Program-made: the position numbers and the translations under genes
The notes under the pieces: model-generated
The model's database searches: none
Told to the model about the DNA's origin: nothing
What the model saw: only the letters and a program-made list of their open reading frames with translations
Assembly (NCBI GenBank): GCA_965228215.1
Contig: OZ245800.1
Coordinates: 2,666,001 to 2,730,000 of the forward strand
Length of the DNA: 64,000 nt
Direction of reading: 5' to 3'
DNA from: Maricaulis sp965228215
GTDB taxonomy: Bacteria > Pseudomonadota > Alphaproteobacteria > Caulobacterales > Maricaulaceae
Shown here: piece by piece, positions 44,711-53,844 of the stretch
Layout of the letters: each line of letters begins with the position of its first letter
Numbering within the stretch: position 1 is the first letter of the stretch

Positions 44711-45154
44711 GTGTCCGAAAGAATTGAAAGCGCGGAAATCCAGACATTGCTTCCGCACCGTTACCCGTTTTTGCTGATCGATGCCGCTGAGGACTACAAG
44801 CCCGGCGAGTCCATCGTCGGGATCAAGGGCGTTACCTTCAATGAACCCTTCTTTCCGGGCCATTTCCCCGGAAATCCGGTCATGCCGGGCGTCCTGATGA
44901 TCGAAGCCATGGCCCAGGCCGGCGCGGTCCTGATGTACAAGACGCTCAACGCCTCGCCGGATGATGCCACCGTGTTCTTCATGGGGGCCGACAAGGTCAA
45001 ATTCCGCGCACCCGTGCGTCCGGGCATGATGCTGCGCATGCCGGTCCAGGTGACGGCGGCGCGGCACGGTGTCTTCAAGTTCAAGGGCGAGGTCTATGCC
45101 GACGGCCAGAAGGCCGTCCAGGCAGAGTTTGCGGCCAAGGCGATCGAGAACTGA
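44711..45154 (+). CDS. fabZ: 3-hydroxyacyl-[ACP] dehydratase FabZ
   Basis: Hot-dog-fold dehydratase of fatty acid synthesis, 147 residues. LLPHRYPFLLID, FFPGHFPGNPVMPGVLMIEAMAQ with catalytic H51 and E65, and KVKFRAPVRPG are diagnostic. GTG start 4 bp after lpxD. It competes with LpxA for 3-hydroxyacyl-ACP, which fits its place in the lipid A cluster. Confidence 0.97.
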   Translation: MSERIESAEIQTLLPHRYPFLLIDAAEDYKPGESIVGIKGVTFNEPFFPGHFPGNPVMPGVLMIEAMAQAGAVLMYKTLNASPDDATVFFMGADKVKFRAPVRPGMMLRMPVQVTAARHGVFKFKGEVYADGQKAVQAEFAAKAIEN

Positions 45155-45948
45155 TGAGCCAGCCCCAGATCCATTCCTCGGCGATCGTGGACCCCAAGGC
45201 CCAGATCGGCGCCGATGTCGAAATCGGACCCTTCTGCATGGTCGGCCCGCAGGCTGTCCTGCACGACCGAGTCCGCCTCGTCAGCCATGCGACCGTGGCC
45301 GGTAATACCGAGATCGGCAATGACTGTGTGCTTTATCCGGGCGTGCATGTCGGCCATCCGCCGCAGGATTTCAAATACCAGGGCGAGGACACGCGCCTGG
45401 TGCTCGGCGAACGCAATATCCTGCGTGAAAACGTGACCATGCATCCCGGAACCAGTGTCGGCGGCGGTGTGACCCGTGTCGGCAATGACGGGTATTTCAT
45501 GGTCAATGCCCACGTCTCGCATGACAGCCAGATCGGTGATCGCGTCGTGTTTGCCAACGGCGCGGCGATTGGCGGATGTTCCGAGGTCGGTGATCACGCC
45601 ATCCTGGGCGGTTATGCCGGTGTGCACCAGTTCAGCCGGATCGGCCGACACGCCTTCATCGGCGCCATGGCGATGGTGACGGCCGATGTCATTCCCTACG
45701 GCTCTGTTGTGGGCAACCACGCCCATCTCGTTGGTCTCAATGTGGTTGGCCTGAAACGTCGTGGAATGCCTCGCAGCACGCTGCGCGATCTCCGCGCGGC
45801 CTACCGGCTCCTGTTTGCCGAGGAAGGCACGTTCCAGGAGCGACTGGATGATGTGTCCCGCGACTATTCCGACAACAGCCCGGTGATGGAGATCATCGAC
45901 TTCATCCGTTCCGACGCCAAGCGCGCCCTGTGCATGCCCAATGGCTGA
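45154..45948 (+). CDS. lpxA: UDP-N-acetylglucosamine acyltransferase (LpxA)
   Basis: First step of lipid A synthesis, 264 residues, beta-helix trimer. IHSSAIVDPKAQIGADVEIG, VGHPPQDFKYQGEDTRL and MVNAHVSHDSQIGD with the catalytic His are clear, and NVVGLKRRGMPRSTLRDLR begins the C-terminal helical part. Its ATG overlaps the fabZ stop (TGATG). Confidence 0.97.
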   Translation: MSQPQIHSSAIVDPKAQIGADVEIGPFCMVGPQAVLHDRVRLVSHATVAGNTEIGNDCVLYPGVHVGHPPQDFKYQGEDTRLVLGERNILRENVTMHPGTSVGGGVTRVGNDGYFMVNAHVSHDSQIGDRVVFANGAAIGGCSEVGDHAILGGYAGVHQFSRIGRHAFIGAMAMVTADVIPYGSVVGNHAHLVGLNVVGLKRRGMPRSTLRDLRAAYRLLFAEEGTFQERLDDVSRDYSDNSPVMEIIDFIRSDAKRALCMPNG

Positions 45949-46801
45949 GACGGGCCCGGCATCTCGCACCTGGTCCCGGCTCGGTTTGCTGGCGGGCGGG
46001 GGCGGATTGCCGCTCCAGGTCGCCCGTGCTGAACAGCCGCATGACCCGTTCGTGGTGGAATTGTCCGGATTTGCCGACCAGGATTATTCGGGCTTCAGCT
46101 CGATCGAGATTGCGGTTGGCCAGTTCGGCAAGATCATCAAGGCGCTGAAGGCCGAGAATTGCGATGCCGTATGTTTTTGCGGCTATGTCCAGCGGCCCGA
46201 TTTCAAGACCTTGAAAATGGACACCAAGGCCTTGTCCTTGCTACCGAAAATCATCTCAGAAGCTCGCAAGGGTGATGATGCCTTGTTGCGGGTTGTCGTC
46301 GGTGTGTTCGAGGAGGCCGGTTTCAGCATTGTCGGCGCCGACGCCATCATCGCCGCGGGCGGCGGACAGGCGGAGATCTCGACGAAGGCAGTTGCAGGCG
46401 ATCATCACGGCGACGCGCTCAAGGCTGTCGAGATTGCGCGGGCGATCGGCGGGCTGGACATCGGGCAAGGTGCAGTCGTGGCGCGAGGGCTGGTGCTCGC
46501 CGTTGAAGCCCAGGAAGGCACGAGCCGCATGCTTGAACGCGTCGGCGGGCTCGAACCGGCACTTCGCGGCGAGCCCGGCGACGTCTATGGCGTGTTAGCC
46601 AAACTGCCCAAGCCTATCCAGGAGCGCCGTGTCGACCTGCCGACAGTCGGCGTGGAAACCGTCCGGCTATGCGCCGAGGCGGGCCTGGCGGGCATTGCGC
46701 TGGAACGGGGCGGTTGCCTGATCGTCGAGCCTGAAGCCGTACGCGAGGCCCTCGATGCGGCCGGCATGTTCCTGCTCTATGTGGACCCGGTCGATGGCTG
46801 A
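45941..46801 (+). CDS. lpxI: UDP-2,3-diacylglucosamine diphosphatase LpxI
   Basis: Hydrolyses UDP-2,3-diacylglucosamine to lipid X; the LpxH replacement used by alphaproteobacteria, 286 residues (DUF1009). It shows LGLLAGGGGLPLQVARAE, FCGYVQRPDFKTLKMD, and VGVETVRLCAEAGLAGIALERGG (quoted as TVRLCAEAGLAGIALERGG). It overlaps both lpxA and lpxB by 8 bp. Confidence 0.95.
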   Translation: MAETGPASRTWSRLGLLAGGGGLPLQVARAEQPHDPFVVELSGFADQDYSGFSSIEIAVGQFGKIIKALKAENCDAVCFCGYVQRPDFKTLKMDTKALSLLPKIISEARKGDDALLRVVVGVFEEAGFSIVGADAIIAAGGGQAEISTKAVAGDHHGDALKAVEIARAIGGLDIGQGAVVARGLVLAVEAQEGTSRMLERVGGLEPALRGEPGDVYGVLAKLPKPIQERRVDLPTVGVETVRLCAEAGLAGIALERGGCLIVEPEAVREALDAAGMFLLYVDPVDG

Positions 46802-47957
46802 GGCCCCTCTGATCTACTTGGTTGCGGCAGAGCGTTCCGGCGATTTGCTGGGTGCCGGCCTGATCAAGTCATTGCGCCAGTCCTGCGGGGACAAAGTGCG
46901 GTTCCGTGGCATGGGCGGGCAGGCGATGGCACAGGAGGGCGTCGAGACCACGGTCAGCATTGATGGCCTCTCGATTCTCGGCTTTTTCGACGGCGTGCGT
47001 GCGCTGGGCCGTATCAAGGAACGCGTCGCCGACGTCGCCGCCGATATCGCCCAACACAAGCCGGCGGCTGTTGTGTTGATCGATTCCTGGGGTTTCATGC
47101 TGCGCGTGGCGCTGGCCGTGCGCGAGATCGATCCAGATATCAAGCTGATCAAATATGTCGGGCCACAGGTCTTCGCGACCCGGCCGGGACGGGCGAAAAC
47201 GCTGGCCGGTGCTGTCGATCACCTCATGACTATTCTCAGTTTCGATGCGCGCTATTACGAGCCGCATGGCTTGCCGGTCACCTTTGTGGGCAATCCGACG
47301 CTGGACCGCGAAATGTCTGGTGATGCTGCCCGTTTCCGGCGCACCCATGATATCGGTGAGGGTGATGAGGTCCTGCTCGTCCTGCTCGGCAGCCGGCCAT
47401 CGGAAATCAAGCGCCTTTTCAATGTGTTCCAGAAAACGCTTCTGAAACTGCTTGCGCGACGTCCGGGCCTGAAACCGGTCTTTGTCATCGCCGATCCGGT
47501 GCGAGAACAAGTGGATGGCCGACTGGATCGGGATCCCGATCTGACCGGTCATGTCCGCGTCTACGAAGACGGCAAGGCAGACGCGTTCGCCGCGGCGACC
47601 CTGGCTCTAGCCTGTTCGGGAACCGTGGTGACGGAACTTTCGACCGCCGGAATCCCCGCGGTGACGGGCTATCGTCTGGGCTGGCTGACCTGGGCTGTCA
47701 TCCGGGCATTCAACGTGATGAAAGCGCCCTTCATCTCGCTTGTGAATATCGCCGCGGGCAAGATGCTGGTGCCGGAATTTGTGCAGACGCGCTGCCGGTC
47801 GGATCTCCTGGTCCCCGCGCTCGAGGGGCTGTTGGATGCTCCGGACGCGCGCATCGCGATATCTGCCGAGCAAAGAAATGTCACGGCGCAGATGCGCGGT
47901 GAGGGTGCTGCCAGCGAGCGTGCCGCGGACACGGTGCGCAGGATCGCCGGTTTCTGA
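46794..47957 (+). CDS. lpxB: Lipid-A-disaccharide synthase (LpxB)
   Basis: GT-B glycosyltransferase joining lipid X to UDP-diacylglucosamine, 387 residues. AAERSGDLLGAGLIKSLRQ, GIGGQ-like FRGMGGQAMAQEGVE, IDSWGFMLRVALAVRE, PQVFATRPGRAKTL, LLGSRPSEIKRL and ALACSGTVVTELSTAGIP are seen. Last gene of the envelope cluster; ends at a bidirectional terminator. Confidence 0.96.
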   Translation: MAEAPLIYLVAAERSGDLLGAGLIKSLRQSCGDKVRFRGMGGQAMAQEGVETTVSIDGLSILGFFDGVRALGRIKERVADVAADIAQHKPAAVVLIDSWGFMLRVALAVREIDPDIKLIKYVGPQVFATRPGRAKTLAGAVDHLMTILSFDARYYEPHGLPVTFVGNPTLDREMSGDAARFRRTHDIGEGDEVLLVLLGSRPSEIKRLFNVFQKTLLKLLARRPGLKPVFVIADPVREQVDGRLDRDPDLTGHVRVYEDGKADAFAAATLALACSGTVVTELSTAGIPAVTGYRLGWLTWAVIRAFNVMKAPFISLVNIAAGKMLVPEFVQTRCRSDLLVPALEGLLDAPDARIAISAEQRNVTAQMRGEGAASERAADTVRRIAGF

Positions 47958-47982
47958 CCGGTATCAATTGAATTGACGCACA

Positions 47983-48014
47983 AAAAAAGACCGCCTCGAA
48001 GGCGGCCTTTTCTT
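47983..48014. terminator. Bidirectional terminator between lpxB and gltA
   Basis: CCGCCT (47991-47996) and AGGCGG (48000-48005) form the stem over CGA. The stem has an A-run on the left (AAAAAAA) and a T-run on the right (CCTTTTCTTT), so it serves both convergent genes. Confidence 0.85.
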
Positions 48015-48030
48015 TGGCATTTCAATGTGT

Positions 48031-49335
48031 TCAGCGCTTGTCGAGCGACACGTAATCGCGGACCGCGGAACCGGTGAAGAGCTGGCGCGGACGGCCGATC
48101 TTCTGGGACGGGTCCTCGATCATTTCCGACCATTGCGCGATCCAGCCAACCGTACGGGCCAGGGCGAAGAGGACGGTGAACATCTCTTTCGGGAAGCCCA
48201 TCGCCTTGAGCGTGATGCCCGAATAGAAGTCGATATTCGGATAGAGTTTCTTGGAGACGAAATAATCGTCTTCCAGGGCGATGCGCTCGAGTTCCATGGC
48301 GACCTGCAGCATGGGGTCGTCGCGAACGCCCAGCACGTCCAGGACCTCGTGGCAGGTATCGCGCATCACTTTCGCGCGCGGATCGTAATTCTTGTACACG
48401 CGGTGACCGAAACCCATCAGGCGGAACGGGTCGGACTTGTCCTTGGCCTTGGCGATGTATTCCGGAATGCGGTCCACAGAACCGATCTCGCCGAGCATGT
48501 TCAGCGCGGCCTCGTTGGCACCGCCATGTGCGGGACCCCAGAGCGAGGCGATACCGGCGGCGATACAGGCGAACGGATTGGCACCCGAGGAACCGGCCAG
48601 GCGCACGGTCGAGGTCGAGGCGTTCTGCTCGTGATCGGCGTGCAGGATGAAGATCCGGTCCATGGCGCGCGAGAGCACCTTGTTGGAGTCATAATCCTCG
48701 GCCGGGACGGCAAAACACATGCGCAGGAAGTTGGACGCGTAGTCCAGGTCGTTGCGCGGCGTGATGAAGGGCTGTCCGATGGCGTATTTGTATGCGCGGG
48801 CAGCGATCGTCGGCATTTTCGCGATCATGCGATGGCTGGCAATCGTGCGCGCCATCGGGTCATTCACATCGGTGCTGTCATGGTAGAAGGCGGAGAGAGC
48901 GCCGACTGTACCGACCATTATGGACATAGGGTGAGCATCCCGGCGGAAGCCGCGGAAGAACTGGTCGAACTGGTCGTGCAGCATCGAGTGGCGACGGATC
49001 GTCCAGTCGAAGTTTTCCAGTTCGCCTGCCGTGGGCAGCTTGCCCTGCAGCAGGAGATAGCAGACCTCGATGAAGGAGGACTGCTCGGCCAGTTGATCAA
49101 TCGGATAGCCGCGATAAAGCAGCGTGCCTTCATCACCATCGATATAGGTGATCTGGCTTTCACAGCTTGCTGTCGACGTGAAGCCCGGATCGTAGGTGAA
49201 CAGGCCCGTATCTCGATAGAGCGTCCGGATATCGACCACGTCCGGCCCGATTTCACCGCTGTACACCGGCAGGTCAATGCTGGTGCCATTATAGTTAAGC
49301 GTTGCGGTGCCGTTCGGTTTTGCTTTGCTCTGCAT
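48031..49335 (-). CDS. gltA: Citrate synthase
   Basis: Condenses acetyl-CoA and oxaloacetate in the TCA cycle; type II (NADH-sensitive hexamer family), 434 residues. It shows DGDEGTLLYRGYPIDQLAE, ILHADHEQNASTSTVRLAGSSGANPFA (quoted as LHADHEQNASTSTVRLAGSS), WGPAHGGANEAALNML and LMGFGHRVYKNYDPRAKVM with the catalytic His/Asp set. It follows gltX by 31 bp on the same strand, so it may be cotranscribed with it. Confidence 0.98.
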   Translation of the reverse strand: MQSKAKPNGTATLNYNGTSIDLPVYSGEIGPDVVDIRTLYRDTGLFTYDPGFTSTASCESQITYIDGDEGTLLYRGYPIDQLAEQSSFIEVCYLLLQGKLPTAGELENFDWTIRRHSMLHDQFDQFFRGFRRDAHPMSIMVGTVGALSAFYHDSTDVNDPMARTIASHRMIAKMPTIAARAYKYAIGQPFITPRNDLDYASNFLRMCFAVPAEDYDSNKVLSRAMDRIFILHADHEQNASTSTVRLAGSSGANPFACIAAGIASLWGPAHGGANEAALNMLGEIGSVDRIPEYIAKAKDKSDPFRLMGFGHRVYKNYDPRAKVMRDTCHEVLDVLGVRDDPMLQVAMELERIALEDDYFVSKKLYPNIDFYSGITLKAMGFPKEMFTVLFALARTVGWIAQWSEMIEDPSQKIGRPRQLFTGSAVRDYVSLDKR

Positions 49336-49366
49336 ATTCGTTCTTCCCCATTTGCGGCGGCCGGAT

Positions 49367-50785
49367 CTAGGTGTCCGGTATCATTTGATCTTCGATGCGA
49401 GCCAGCGCCTCGTCACGGCCGATGAAGACCATGACCTGCGCCAGATCGGGAGCGGGAGCCCCGCCGGTCAGTGCTGCCCTCAGCGGCTGGCCGACTTTGC
49501 CAAACCCGACGTCCTCGGCTTCGGCGAATGATTTCAGTGCATCCCCGAGCGCTTCTTCAGACCAGTTACTGATCTCGGCCAATCGGGTGTACAGACGATT
49601 AAGACGCTGGCGACCTTCGTCCTTGAGCGCCTTGGCGAGCTTGCCCTCGATGACAAAGGGCCGTGCCTTGATCAGAAAATAGCTCTGCTGGGCGAGCTCT
49701 TCCAGAGTGGATGCGCGTGATTTGAGAACCGGCATCGCGGAATTCAACCGCTCGGTGATCAGACCGGTATCCTCGATCCGGCCCTCCAAGCCTTCCAGGT
49801 AAGGCGAAACCGCCTCGGCGAGCCAGCTGTCATCGGCCTGTGCGAGATGATGTGCATTCACATGCGCCAGCTTGTCAAGATCGAGCCGGGCGGGGGCCTT
49901 GTTGAGACCGTCGAGCGAAAACGCGGCGATCGCTTCATCGTCCGTGAAGAATTCCTGGTCGCCATGGGACCAACCCAGGCGCAGGAGATAGTTTCGCAGG
50001 CCCGCGGCGAGATAACCCATGTCGCGATAATGCTCGGCGCCCAGCGCTCCATGGCGTTTGGACAGTTTCTTGCCGTCCTGCCCGTGGATCAGCGGGATAT
50101 GGGCGAAGACCGGGCGGTCCCATCCTAGCGCGTCATAGATCTGGCTCTGGCGGCCGGCATTCACGAGGTGATCATCGCCCCGGATGATGTGGGTGATGCC
50201 CATGTCGTGATCATCCACCACGACGGAGAGATTATAGGTCGGGCTACCGTCGGCGCGCAGGATGACGAGATCGTCGAAATCCTTGGCGGCCCAGCGGACA
50301 TCGCCCTGGACCGCATCGGCGATCATCGTGTCGTCATCGGAGGCGCGGAACCGCACCACAAAGTCAGCACCGGCCGGTGCTTCAGACGGATCCCGGTCAC
50401 GCCAGGGCGAGCGCAGCGCACGGCCTTCATCAAAGGCCTGCTGGCGCAGGGTCTCGACTTCCTCCGGCGTTGCGTAACAACGGAAGGCGCGTCCCTGTTC
50501 GATCAGGTTTTCGGCAATTTCAACATGGCGGGGTGCGCGCTCGAACTGGGAGATCGCGTCGCCATCCCAGTCCAGGCCAAGCCAGGACAGGCCCTCGGAA
50601 ATCGCACTCACGGCCTCTTCGCTGTAGCGCGCCCGGTCGGTGTCTTCGATGCGAAGCAGGAATTCACCGCCATGATGGCGGGCAAACAACCAGTTGAACA
50701 AAGCCGTGCGGGCGCCGCCGATATGGAGGAATCCGGTCGGCGAGGGGGCGAATCGCGTTCGTACGCTTTGTGTCTTGTGTTGCAT
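49367..50785 (-). CDS. gltX: Glutamyl-tRNA synthetase
   Basis: Class I synthetase charging tRNA-Glu (and possibly tRNA-Gln), 472 residues. RFAPSPTGFLHIGGARTALF holds the HIGH-type site (HIGG, residues 21-24) and DGKKLSKRHGALGAEHYRD the KMSKS-type site (KLSKR). The ATG at 50785 is chosen over a GTG 36 bp upstream because the conserved domain begins eight residues in. Divergent from comEC. Confidence 0.96.
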   Translation of the reverse strand: MQHKTQSVRTRFAPSPTGFLHIGGARTALFNWLFARHHGGEFLLRIEDTDRARYSEEAVSAISEGLSWLGLDWDGDAISQFERAPRHVEIAENLIEQGRAFRCYATPEEVETLRQQAFDEGRALRSPWRDRDPSEAPAGADFVVRFRASDDDTMIADAVQGDVRWAAKDFDDLVILRADGSPTYNLSVVVDDHDMGITHIIRGDDHLVNAGRQSQIYDALGWDRPVFAHIPLIHGQDGKKLSKRHGALGAEHYRDMGYLAAGLRNYLLRLGWSHGDQEFFTDDEAIAAFSLDGLNKAPARLDLDKLAHVNAHHLAQADDSWLAEAVSPYLEGLEGRIEDTGLITERLNSAMPVLKSRASTLEELAQQSYFLIKARPFVIEGKLAKALKDEGRQRLNRLYTRLAEISNWSEEALGDALKSFAEAEDVGFGKVGQPLRAALTGGAPAPDLAQVMVFIGRDEALARIEDQMIPDT

Positions 50786-50864
50786 GTGCGAAGTAATGCT
50801 GCGCTGCAATGAGGGATACACCTGTTAGCATGTTTGCTCCGTCTGGCGATAGAGCGAACACTGT

Positions 50865-50893
50865 TTAATTCGTGCGCTTCGTACAAAGGTCAA
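50865..50893 (-). promoter_or_regulatory. Candidate gltX promoter
   Basis: On the minus strand TTGACC (50893-50888), a 17-bp spacer and AATTAA (50870-50865) lie about 80 bp before the gltX ATG, in the 159-bp divergent gap with comEC. Confidence 0.45.
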
Positions 50894-50900
50894 ATCCCGC

Positions 50901-50929
50901 TTGCCCCTAGCGCGCAGAACCGCTGATAT
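50901..50929 (+). promoter_or_regulatory. Candidate comEC promoter
   Basis: TTGCCC (50901-50906), 17 bp, TGATAT (50924-50929) end 15 bp before the comEC ATG, which would give a very short leader. It is back to back with the gltX promoter. Confidence 0.35.
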
Positions 50930-50944
50930 GCAATTAATGCGGGC

Positions 50945-52969
50945 ATGTCTTCGCCCACTCGCCTTTCGGTAGCGGTCATGGCCTGTCTGGCGGGTGCCGT
51001 GAGCTATTTCTCGTTGCCGCACGAGCCGCTGGACCAGGTGCCACCTGCCATCCTCTGGAGCGGGCAGACTGTCTGTTTGCTGATAGCAGGCAGTGCCGCC
51101 CTGTCTCGCTCGCCGGGACGGCTATTCCATGGCGTCACGGTTGTCGTGCTGACCCTGCTCGTCGTGATCCATTGCGAATTGCGGTCACGCCCCCTCGAGG
51201 CGATCGACCGGGCATGGCCGGAGAGGGCCGTAGAGCTGGAGGGCTGGATCGAGGATGTTCTGCCGGGGCGCGGCGAACGCGTTCGACTCATCTTGCGCCT
51301 TTCGCCGTCGGCACGGTGCCCGGGGCATCGCTGCCGTGTGCGGGTTCTCGCCGATCCGGGTGCGGCGGGTCGCGGGGATCTCGTGCGGCTGCGGGCCGTC
51401 ATCCAGTCACCGCGGCGTGCGGCCGTCCCGGGCGGGTATGACTTCGCCTTCAATGCCTATTTCAGGCGCATTCTGGGCAGTGGTTACGCCGTGACTCCGG
51501 TTGAACCGCGCGCTGACGTCGAGGCCGTCAGCGCGGAACGTCGGCTGGCGCGCCTGCGGGACCGGGTGGCCGAACGGATCCGCGCCCGGCTTGACGGGCG
51601 CAATGGGCATATCGCGGCGGCGCTGCTGACCGGCGACCGGTCTGGTCTCGATGAGTCCAGCCAGGCCAGCCTGCGTGGAGCTGGACTGGGCCATGTCCTC
51701 GCGATCTCGGGCCTGCACATGGCCTTGTTCGCGGGCAGTGTCTTTCTCGCCGCGCGCATACTCCTGGCCGGTCTCTGCCGCTTGCGCGATCCGGCGCGCC
51801 CGGCCGCTTTGATCGCGATCCTGGCCGGCACCGGTTATTTCCTCATTTCGGGCGGGTCAATTCCCACGCAGAGGGCGCTCATCATGGCGATCGTCGCCCT
51901 GGCAGCGGTCATAATGCGCCGACGGGCCATGTCGATGCACACGCTGGCGATCGCGCTCCTCGCTGTTATGGCGGTGCAGCCGCATAGCGTTGTCACGCCC
52001 GGTTTCCAGATGTCCTTTGCCGCGGCCGCCGCACTCGTCGCCGTCTATGGCTGGTGGCGGCGCAGGCGGGCATTGCGCGCCCATCATGGGCCGGTTCACC
52101 CGTTTGTCGCTGGCGTGGCGGGCCTGGGTACGACGAGCCTGGTCGCGGGGTTCGCGACCGGAGTGTTTTCCGCCTTCCACTTCCACCGCATCGCCAGTTT
52201 CGGCCTGGCGGGCAATCTTCTGGCCATGCCTGTTTTCACCTTCCTGGTCATGCCTGCCGGACTGGCGGCGCTGTTCTTGATGCCATTCGGTCTCGAGGGC
52301 ATTGCCCTGCACGTGATGGGTTGGGGGCTTGATCTCGTGATGGCGATCGCGGACCGGGTCGCAGGCCTACCCGGCGCCTTGCGGCAGGTTGCGTCGGTCC
52401 CCGCCTGGATCCTGGGGCTCTACACGGCCGGCTTCGTCCTTGTGCTCGTCGTTGAAGCGGCGCCGGTGAGACGGCTCGGCGCGGCCCTGGCGATGGCGGC
52501 CCTGATGGCCTGGCCATTCCTTCCGGCGCCTGACCTGCTGGTGACGGATCAGGGCGTGGTGATCGGCCGGTTCGAGTCGGATCAGGACTGGTCCAGTTCA
52601 AGCCGGCGCCGGGACAGATTCGCCCAGCGCGTCTTCCTGGAGAGGCGGGCCGCGTCGCAGATCCGTCCGGAGCGCGCGCCGCTCGCGTGCGATGTGATTG
52701 GCTGTTCCGGTCGTGCGGACGATCTGCAGGTCAGCGTCGTGGAGCAGGCGGATCAATGGGCGGAGGATTGCGAACGGGCGGGGCTGGTAATCCTTGTCGC
52801 GGATCTGCCGCCCTGGTCACGCGCCGATTGCGCAGCCGAGGTGATCAGCCGGGACGAGCTGCAGGCGAAGGGATCGGTCTTGCTCTGGCTGCGTGATGGG
52901 GAGATCGACCGCCGGCTCTGGGTCATACCCGAGGGCGGCGGCCGTCGCTGGCACCAATTCGAGTCTTGA
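50945..52969 (+). CDS. comEC: ComEC/Rec2-family DNA uptake channel
   Basis: Polytopic inner-membrane protein, 674 residues, of the natural-competence ComEC/Rec2 family that conducts single-stranded DNA into the cell. The N-terminal DUF4131/OB-like region (LEGWIEDVLPGRGERVRLIL) is followed by the Competence domain with the hallmark GLGHVLAISGLHMALFAGSV and then GTGYFLISGGSIPTQRALIM (split). The C-terminal 150 residues do not show the metallo-beta-lactamase HxHxDH motif. No other com genes are in the window, so competence itself is unproved. Confidence 0.93.
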   Translation: MSSPTRLSVAVMACLAGAVSYFSLPHEPLDQVPPAILWSGQTVCLLIAGSAALSRSPGRLFHGVTVVVLTLLVVIHCELRSRPLEAIDRAWPERAVELEGWIEDVLPGRGERVRLILRLSPSARCPGHRCRVRVLADPGAAGRGDLVRLRAVIQSPRRAAVPGGYDFAFNAYFRRILGSGYAVTPVEPRADVEAVSAERRLARLRDRVAERIRARLDGRNGHIAAALLTGDRSGLDESSQASLRGAGLGHVLAISGLHMALFAGSVFLAARILLAGLCRLRDPARPAALIAILAGTGYFLISGGSIPTQRALIMAIVALAAVIMRRRAMSMHTLAIALLAVMAVQPHSVVTPGFQMSFAAAAALVAVYGWWRRRRALRAHHGPVHPFVAGVAGLGTTSLVAGFATGVFSAFHFHRIASFGLAGNLLAMPVFTFLVMPAGLAALFLMPFGLEGIALHVMGWGLDLVMAIADRVAGLPGALRQVASVPAWILGLYTAGFVLVLVVEAAPVRRLGAALAMAALMAWPFLPAPDLLVTDQGVVIGRFESDQDWSSSSRRRDRFAQRVFLERRAASQIRPERAPLACDVIGCSGRADDLQVSVVEQADQWAEDCERAGLVILVADLPPWSRADCAAEVISRDELQAKGSVLLWLRDGEIDRRLWVIPEGGGRRWHQFES

Positions 52970-53008
52970 AGTCCGGCCGTGCAGACCGCGGGCCTTGAGC
53001 TCTATCGA

Positions 53009-53710
53009 TCAGTGATACTTGCGGATCAGGCCCACAAGCTTGCCCTGGACCTTCACGCGGTCCGGTCCGAAAATCCGGGTCTCGTATTCCGGATTGGCCG
53101 CTTCCAGGGCAATCGATCCGCCCTTCTTGCGGAGGCGTTTCAGCGTGGCTTCCTCGTCATCGACGAGCGCAACGACGATCTCGCCGGTGTCGGCCGTCGT
53201 GCTGCGCTTGATGAGCACCAGATCGCCATCGAGAATGCCGGCCTCGATCATGGAATCACCCTTGACCTCTAGCGCGAAATGCTCGCCGCCATGGACCATG
53301 TCGGCAGGCACCGGCAGGCGATCAGTCTCGTGCTGGATGGCCGAGATGGGCACACCGGCAGCGATCCGGCCGAGGATCGGTACATCGACCGAGGAGTCGT
53401 GATCGCCGTCTTCGCTGCGATTGAAATCGCCGCGTACCACATTCGGACCCAGATCTCCGGCGGGAGGAGAGGCTGCGGGCGGTGTGGCCGCTGCGGATTC
53501 AGGCAGTTTGAGGACTTCAAGCGCCCGGGCGCGGTGGGCGAGGCGACGGATGAAGCCGCGCTCTTCCAGTGCCGTGATCAACCGGTGCACGCCCGATTTG
53601 GAGGCAAGCTGCAAGGCTCCCTTCATTTCGTCGAAGGAGGGCGAGACGCCCGTTTCCTTGATCCGGCCGTGGATGAAGAGCAGAAGTTCGTGCTGTTTCC
53701 GGGTGAGCAA
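53009..53710 (-). CDS. lexA: SOS repressor LexA
   Basis: Self-cleaving repressor of the DNA-damage response, 233 residues. An N-terminal winged HTH (MLTRKQHELLLFIHGRIKET, then GVSPSFDEMKGALQLASKSG) is followed by a Pro/Ala-rich linker and the S24 peptidase domain. The cleavage site is A118-G119 in RIAAGVPIS, the nucleophile S153 in VKGDSMIEAGILDGD, and the general base K191 in EATLKRLRKKGG. Its own promoter holds a LexA box, so it is autoregulated. Convergent with comEC, 39 bp apart. Confidence 0.98.
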   Translation of the reverse strand: MLTRKQHELLLFIHGRIKETGVSPSFDEMKGALQLASKSGVHRLITALEERGFIRRLAHRARALEVLKLPESAAATPPAASPPAGDLGPNVVRGDFNRSEDGDHDSSVDVPILGRIAAGVPISAIQHETDRLPVPADMVHGGEHFALEVKGDSMIEAGILDGDLVLIKRSTTADTGEIVVALVDDEEATLKRLRKKGGSIALEAANPEYETRIFGPDRVKVQGKLVGLIRKYH

Positions 53711-53805
53711 AGCAGCCCCCTGAGTTCTGGTAAACCGAGTTTCGGTGTTCCTTCACCCGATACAGAGACATAGGGCTTGCGGAACAAATCGGGAAAGTCG
53801 ATTTT

Positions 53806-53834
53806 GTTCTACAAGTGTTCTACTGACGCGTCAA
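53806..53834 (-). promoter_or_regulatory. lexA promoter with overlapping LexA box
   Basis: On the minus strand TTGACG (53834-53829), a 17-bp spacer and TAGAAC (53811-53806) form the promoter. The box GAACACTTGTAGAAC (plus strand GTTCTACAAGTGTTC, 53806-53820) covers the -10 and part of the spacer, ideal for autorepression. Transcription starts about 90 bp before the lexA ATG. Confidence 0.85.
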
Positions 53835-53844
53835 GCACGTGATT

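Noticed and set aside
50786..50944. LexA box in the gltX/comEC divergent region
   Set aside because: GAAC occurs at about 50856, but the second half-site at the N7 spacing is absent.
52970..53008. Terminator between convergent comEC and lexA
   Set aside because: The 39-bp gap has GC-rich segments but no stem followed by a T-run in either direction.
53711..53844. moaC/moeA-type genes expected between trpC and lexA in Caulobacter-like order
   Set aside because: Only 134 bp of promoter DNA is present. The expectation rests on memory of gene order and is not a finding by itself.
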